Assembly (NCBI GenBank): GCA_016788565.1
Contig: JAEUSP010000027.1
Span: 1-35,000, forward strand
Length of the DNA: 35,000 nucleotides
Source: Chlorobiota bacterium
Lineage (GTDB): Bacteria > Bacteroidota > Ignavibacteria > OLB7
Direction: 5' to 3'
In this document: in pieces, positions 32,346 through 35,000 of the stretch
How the letters are laid out: each line of letters starts with the position of its first letter
How positions within the stretch are numbered: position 1 is the stretch's first letter
Made by a program: the position numbers and the translations under genes
Notes under the pieces: model-generated
Told to the model about the DNA's origin: nothing
The model's input: the letters and a program-made list of their open reading frames with translations, nothing else
The model's database searches: none

Positions 32346-33626
32346 TTGAATCACCGTTTACCAACATCAGCTTCCCCACCATTTGCCCAACTGCTGTTGG
32401 AGCAATTGCCAAGCTCACAAAAGCGGGGGCAATCGGTTCAGGAAGTTGAGCCGTTGGCACATCTTGAGTATGCCGAAGAGCTTGCGTTGAAGGAGGCTGC
32501 GTTGCGCAAGTTTTGGCAGACTCACCACCTCCATTCTTTTCCAGAATCCCTTCTTCCTTCCCCGAAACCGCGCCACTACCGGACCACAACCAAACGCCGT
32601 GTGTTTGCAAAAGGGAGCAGTCTGGTGATGGGATTCAAAGGGGGGGACAGAGGTTCGGCATTGCCTGTGTCGCTGCTTGAGCCGGAGCCGCACACCGCTA
32701 TCTACCGGCTTATTCTTCAGAAACTCACCTCACCCCCCTACCGCTTGCTGATCCCGCATCTGAACCATGTGATTGTGCGCGGAAGCTATCAGGAGTTCAC
32801 AGTCATCTTGAGTGTGGATCGCCTAAATGCTGAGATTGTCAGGAAGCTGAAGCTGATAGGGGAGCATCTGAAAGGTGCGGGGCTTTCCGTGATTTCCGCG
32901 TTTGTTTTGCACGACCCGACCCGAAGCGACTACTACCTTGAAACGCATCGCCCTGAAACTGGAGTGAGTTTTAAGAAACTGTTTGGTCCCGACCGTCTGC
33001 GGGTTCGATTTGGGGATCACTCCTACTTACTGGGGCCAACTGCGTTCAGCCAAGTGAACGAATCTATGATTCCCACAATGCTGCAAACCGCCCGCCAACT
33101 TCTGCTGAAGCCAAACCAACCAATGCCACCAAACAACGCGGGGCGGCTGCTGGATTTATACTGTGGCTACGGCCTGTTCGCTGGCCATTTCGCAAATGAT
33201 TTTGCGGAAATTGTGGGGATTGACTACGAGCAGAGCGCGGTGGAAGGGGCGCAGCAAAACGCGCGTCGTTTGCAGGGGGAGGGGCAGTCGGGGGGAAGGA
33301 TGCGGTTTGTTGCTGGGGCTATCACCGCTGCCGTGCTGCCACGGCTTCTTCCACGGGTGGATTCGCGGCTGATAGAGTTCGCGTTGTTGGATCCGCCGCG
33401 ACAGGGAACCGCTGGCGGAGTGGTGCAGGCAATTGCCGGGCGCAAGCCAGCGCGAGTGCTTCACATTTTTTGCGGAGTGGATGTGATCCCCCAGCAAATA
33501 CAAGAGTGGGAGGAATCTGGCTACACAGTGGATCGTGTCATCCCATTGGATATGTTCCCCGGCACTCCAAACCTTGAAGTCCTTGTGCTGCTTGTTCCGG
33601 CGCACATCGGAAAGGAGGAGAGATGA
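32346..33626 (+). CDS. TrmA/RumA-family RNA (uracil-5-)methyltransferase-like protein
   Basis: A 426-residue class I methyltransferase of the TrmA/RlmC/RlmD family, which methylates uracil C5 in tRNA or rRNA using SAM. Motifs are GPTAFSQVNESM (about 230-241), the SAM-binding LLDLYCGYGLFAG (268-280), LLDPPRQG (347-354) and the nucleophile candidate C376 in LHIFCGVD. The usual YVSCNP is altered, and no N-terminal Fe-S cysteine cluster or TRAM domain is visible, so target and activity are uncertain. The start is uncertain: TTG at 32346 lies right after a tandem repeat and no ATG precedes the core. The end overlaps the lipoprotein start by four bases. Confidence 0.8.
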   Translation: MNHRLPTSASPPFAQLLLEQLPSSQKRGQSVQEVEPLAHLEYAEELALKEAALRKFWQTHHLHSFPESLLPSPKPRHYRTTTKRRVFAKGSSLVMGFKGGDRGSALPVSLLEPEPHTAIYRLILQKLTSPPYRLLIPHLNHVIVRGSYQEFTVILSVDRLNAEIVRKLKLIGEHLKGAGLSVISAFVLHDPTRSDYYLETHRPETGVSFKKLFGPDRLRVRFGDHSYLLGPTAFSQVNESMIPTMLQTARQLLLKPNQPMPPNNAGRLLDLYCGYGLFAGHFANDFAEIVGIDYEQSAVEGAQQNARRLQGEGQSGGRMRFVAGAITAAVLPRLLPRVDSRLIEFALLDPPRQGTAGGVVQAIAGRKPARVLHIFCGVDVIPQQIQEWEESGYTVDRVIPLDMFPGTPNLEVLVLLVPAHIGKEER

Positions 33627-34711
33627 AGCTAATTCGTTCTTTGCGTGCAAACCTCATCGTGATCCTGTTTGCATGGTTGTTCGTTGGTTGTGTTGCCGAC
33701 CCAGAAGCAAGTGAGGACGACCCACTAACGGGAGATTTTTCGCACGGAGTATTGATCCTGAACGAAGGATTGTGGCGGCAGGATAACTCCACCGTAACCT
33801 ATCACAACCCCACCACTGGCAAAACCGAGAACGACTACTTTGGGCGGCGCAATCCTGGGCTGCGAATTGGGGACACCGGGAATGATCTTGTGATCTGGAA
33901 GGAGCGTGCATTTTTTGTGGTGTCCACATCGCGGACGATTGAGGTGATGGAGTTGCCATCGGGGAAGTCAGCGGGAAGAATCCGTTTTCCGGAAAGTGCC
34001 GAGCTTCGGATGATGGCCATTGCGAACGATTCGCTGGCATGGGTCACCACCTATGATGATCGCGTTCTGGAGTTCAATCCAACAACGTTGCAGCCTACCA
34101 ACCGCAGTTTCCCAGTTGGCCCCGCTCCAGAAGGAATTGCTTGGGTGAATGGGCGGTTGTTTGTGGCCAACTCATCGCAAGGGCGGTTGCGAGCAACCGA
34201 GCCAAAGGCCTGGAGCGTTTCGGTGTTGAACCCGGCAACGGGCATTGAAGAATCGGCGTTGCAGTGTGGACCCAATCCATGGGCGTTGCACTACCTTCCC
34301 GCTACTGGTAGGGTCTATTTATTAACCCGCCCATTATATCCAGATTCCGTTGGTGGTCTTGTTGAAATCAACCCCACAACCCTTGTGGAAGAACGGCGTT
34401 GGACGGTCATCAATCCTGGCCCCATGGAGGTGGCGTTTGATGATGCGCGTGGAGTGGCATATTTGTTAGCCGGCGGCGGTGTTGCGCGATTGCGGTTGCG
34501 CGAACACAGCGACTCGGTAGTCATGATCCTGCCCCGTTCCGTTTTTCGTGGAAGCCCATTTGATTTGGGGGTTTCGCCTTCTGGGAAGCTCTATGTTGCT
34601 GATGTTCAGCAGTTCACTGTTTCAGCAGAAATCGTGGTAGCTGATACCGCCGGTGCAATCGTGACGCGGTTTGCTGGGGGGGTAAATCCGGGGGCATTTG
34701 GGTTCTATTAA
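33623..34711 (+). CDS. Lipoprotein with YncE-like propeller repeats
   Basis: A 362-residue lipoprotein: a basic N-terminus, a hydrophobic core, and a lipobox LFVGC with the lipidated cysteine C23. The mature part consists of repeated strands such as VLILNEGLW, PEGIAWVNGRLFVANSS, PWALHYLPATGRVYLLTR, MEVAFDDARGVAYLL and LGVSPSGKLYVADVQQ, typical of YncE/DUF5074-type beta-propellers. It should be anchored to a membrane and face the periplasm or surface; the ligand is unknown. A perfect AAGGAGGAG precedes the ATG, which overlaps the methyltransferase stop (ATGA). The terminator follows 100 bases downstream. Pairing an envelope lipoprotein with an RNA methyltransferase is unusual. Confidence 0.85.
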   Translation: MKLIRSLRANLIVILFAWLFVGCVADPEASEDDPLTGDFSHGVLILNEGLWRQDNSTVTYHNPTTGKTENDYFGRRNPGLRIGDTGNDLVIWKERAFFVVSTSRTIEVMELPSGKSAGRIRFPESAELRMMAIANDSLAWVTTYDDRVLEFNPTTLQPTNRSFPVGPAPEGIAWVNGRLFVANSSQGRLRATEPKAWSVSVLNPATGIEESALQCGPNPWALHYLPATGRVYLLTRPLYPDSVGGLVEINPTTLVEERRWTVINPGPMEVAFDDARGVAYLLAGGGVARLRLREHSDSVVMILPRSVFRGSPFDLGVSPSGKLYVADVQQFTVSAEIVVADTAGAIVTRFAGGVNPGAFGFY

Positions 34712-34811
34712 AACAGCAGAAATGGGGATGTTTACGGCTTACAACTGATGACTTGCAACCTTTCACAGCATCCGGCCTTCTGGGGAGTGCATATTGCGGC
34801 TCCTTCAACAA

Positions 34812-34837
34812 CGGCCCCGCACAAACGGGGCTGTTTT
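34812..34837 (+). terminator. Terminator after the lipoprotein gene
   Basis: GCCCCG (34814-34819), loop CACAAA, CGGGGC (34826-34831), then TGTTTTAT: a compact GC stem with a T-rich tail, about 100 bases after the lipoprotein stop codon. Confidence 0.8.
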
Positions 34838-34931
34838 ATCGAAGGGAAGTTCTTTGAACAGCGCAAGCAAACGGCGGCCTAACAGGCAGAAAGCGGGAAG
34901 TTGCAACAGAAGTTTTGCACAAAAAAATCGC

Positions 34932-34963
34932 TTGACATCGGATAAACGAAAGCCGTATGTTTG
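34932..34963 (+). promoter_or_regulatory. Strong Bacteroidota-type promoter at the right edge
   Basis: TTGACA (34932-34937) and TATGTTTG (34956-34963) are separated by 18 bases, combining a -35-like hexamer with the TAnnTTTG element. An A-tract (34920-34927) lies just upstream, like an UP element. Transcription would start near 34970 and read out of the window. The arrangement resembles rRNA or tRNA operon promoters in this phylum, but the gene is not visible. Confidence 0.75.
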
Positions 34964-35000
34964 CAGCCCTTTTTCACCGAACGGCGACGCAAGAAAAAAA

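Overview
The window looks like a chromosomal segment of a moderately GC-rich, Gram-negative bacterium of the Bacteroidota/Chlorobiota/Kapabacteria assemblage. Three signs point there. A secreted protein carries a C-terminal type IX secretion sorting domain. Several upstream regions contain the Bacteroidota -7 promoter element TAnnTTTG. TonB-dependent uptake and lipoprotein genes are present. No phage, transposase, CRISPR array or rRNA gene is visible. The phylum call is an inference.

Left part (1-13.1 kb), mostly minus strand: the 5' end of one M3 metallopeptidase gene, a complete M3 paralogue, and a very large (about 1,670 residues) Tat-type secreted protein of unknown function. A plus-strand nucleotidyltransferase-fold gene follows, converging on a DUF2461 gene. 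Then comes a TonB-dependent receptor with a Cys-Cys plug motif, preceded by a small Cys/His-rich exported protein; the pair looks metal-related (probably copper).

Middle part (13.4-24.8 kb): a propeller-like T9SS cargo protein, a PAP2 phosphatase, a PAS-domain protein overlapping a metallo-beta-lactamase-fold hydrolase, a small multidrug-resistance type exporter, anhydro-MurNAc kinase (anmK), DNA topoisomerase I (topA), a degenerate pirin-like protein, a small unknown protein, an L,D-transpeptidase and a cyclase-family hydrolase.

Right part (24.8-35 kb): a minus-strand translation cluster tRNA-Gln, prs, rplY, pth, rpsF, ssb, rplI (rpsR is missing from its usual place), divergent from an ABC exporter. 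After it on the plus strand come a GNAT acetyltransferase, a DUF4406-like protein, a TrmA-like RNA methyltransferase and an overlapping lipoprotein. The window ends in a strong Bacteroidota-type promoter whose gene lies outside.

The intergenic spaces are unusually rich in dispersed repeats. There are three copies of a CACAGAGG-rich inverted repeat, a composite GAATGTC-array plus CCGCTCAT palindrome, a CCCGC-GAAG-GCGGG hairpin family with a TTTGCGAGAAC companion, and a 14-bp tandem repeat. These produce many spurious open frames and in places form gene ends.
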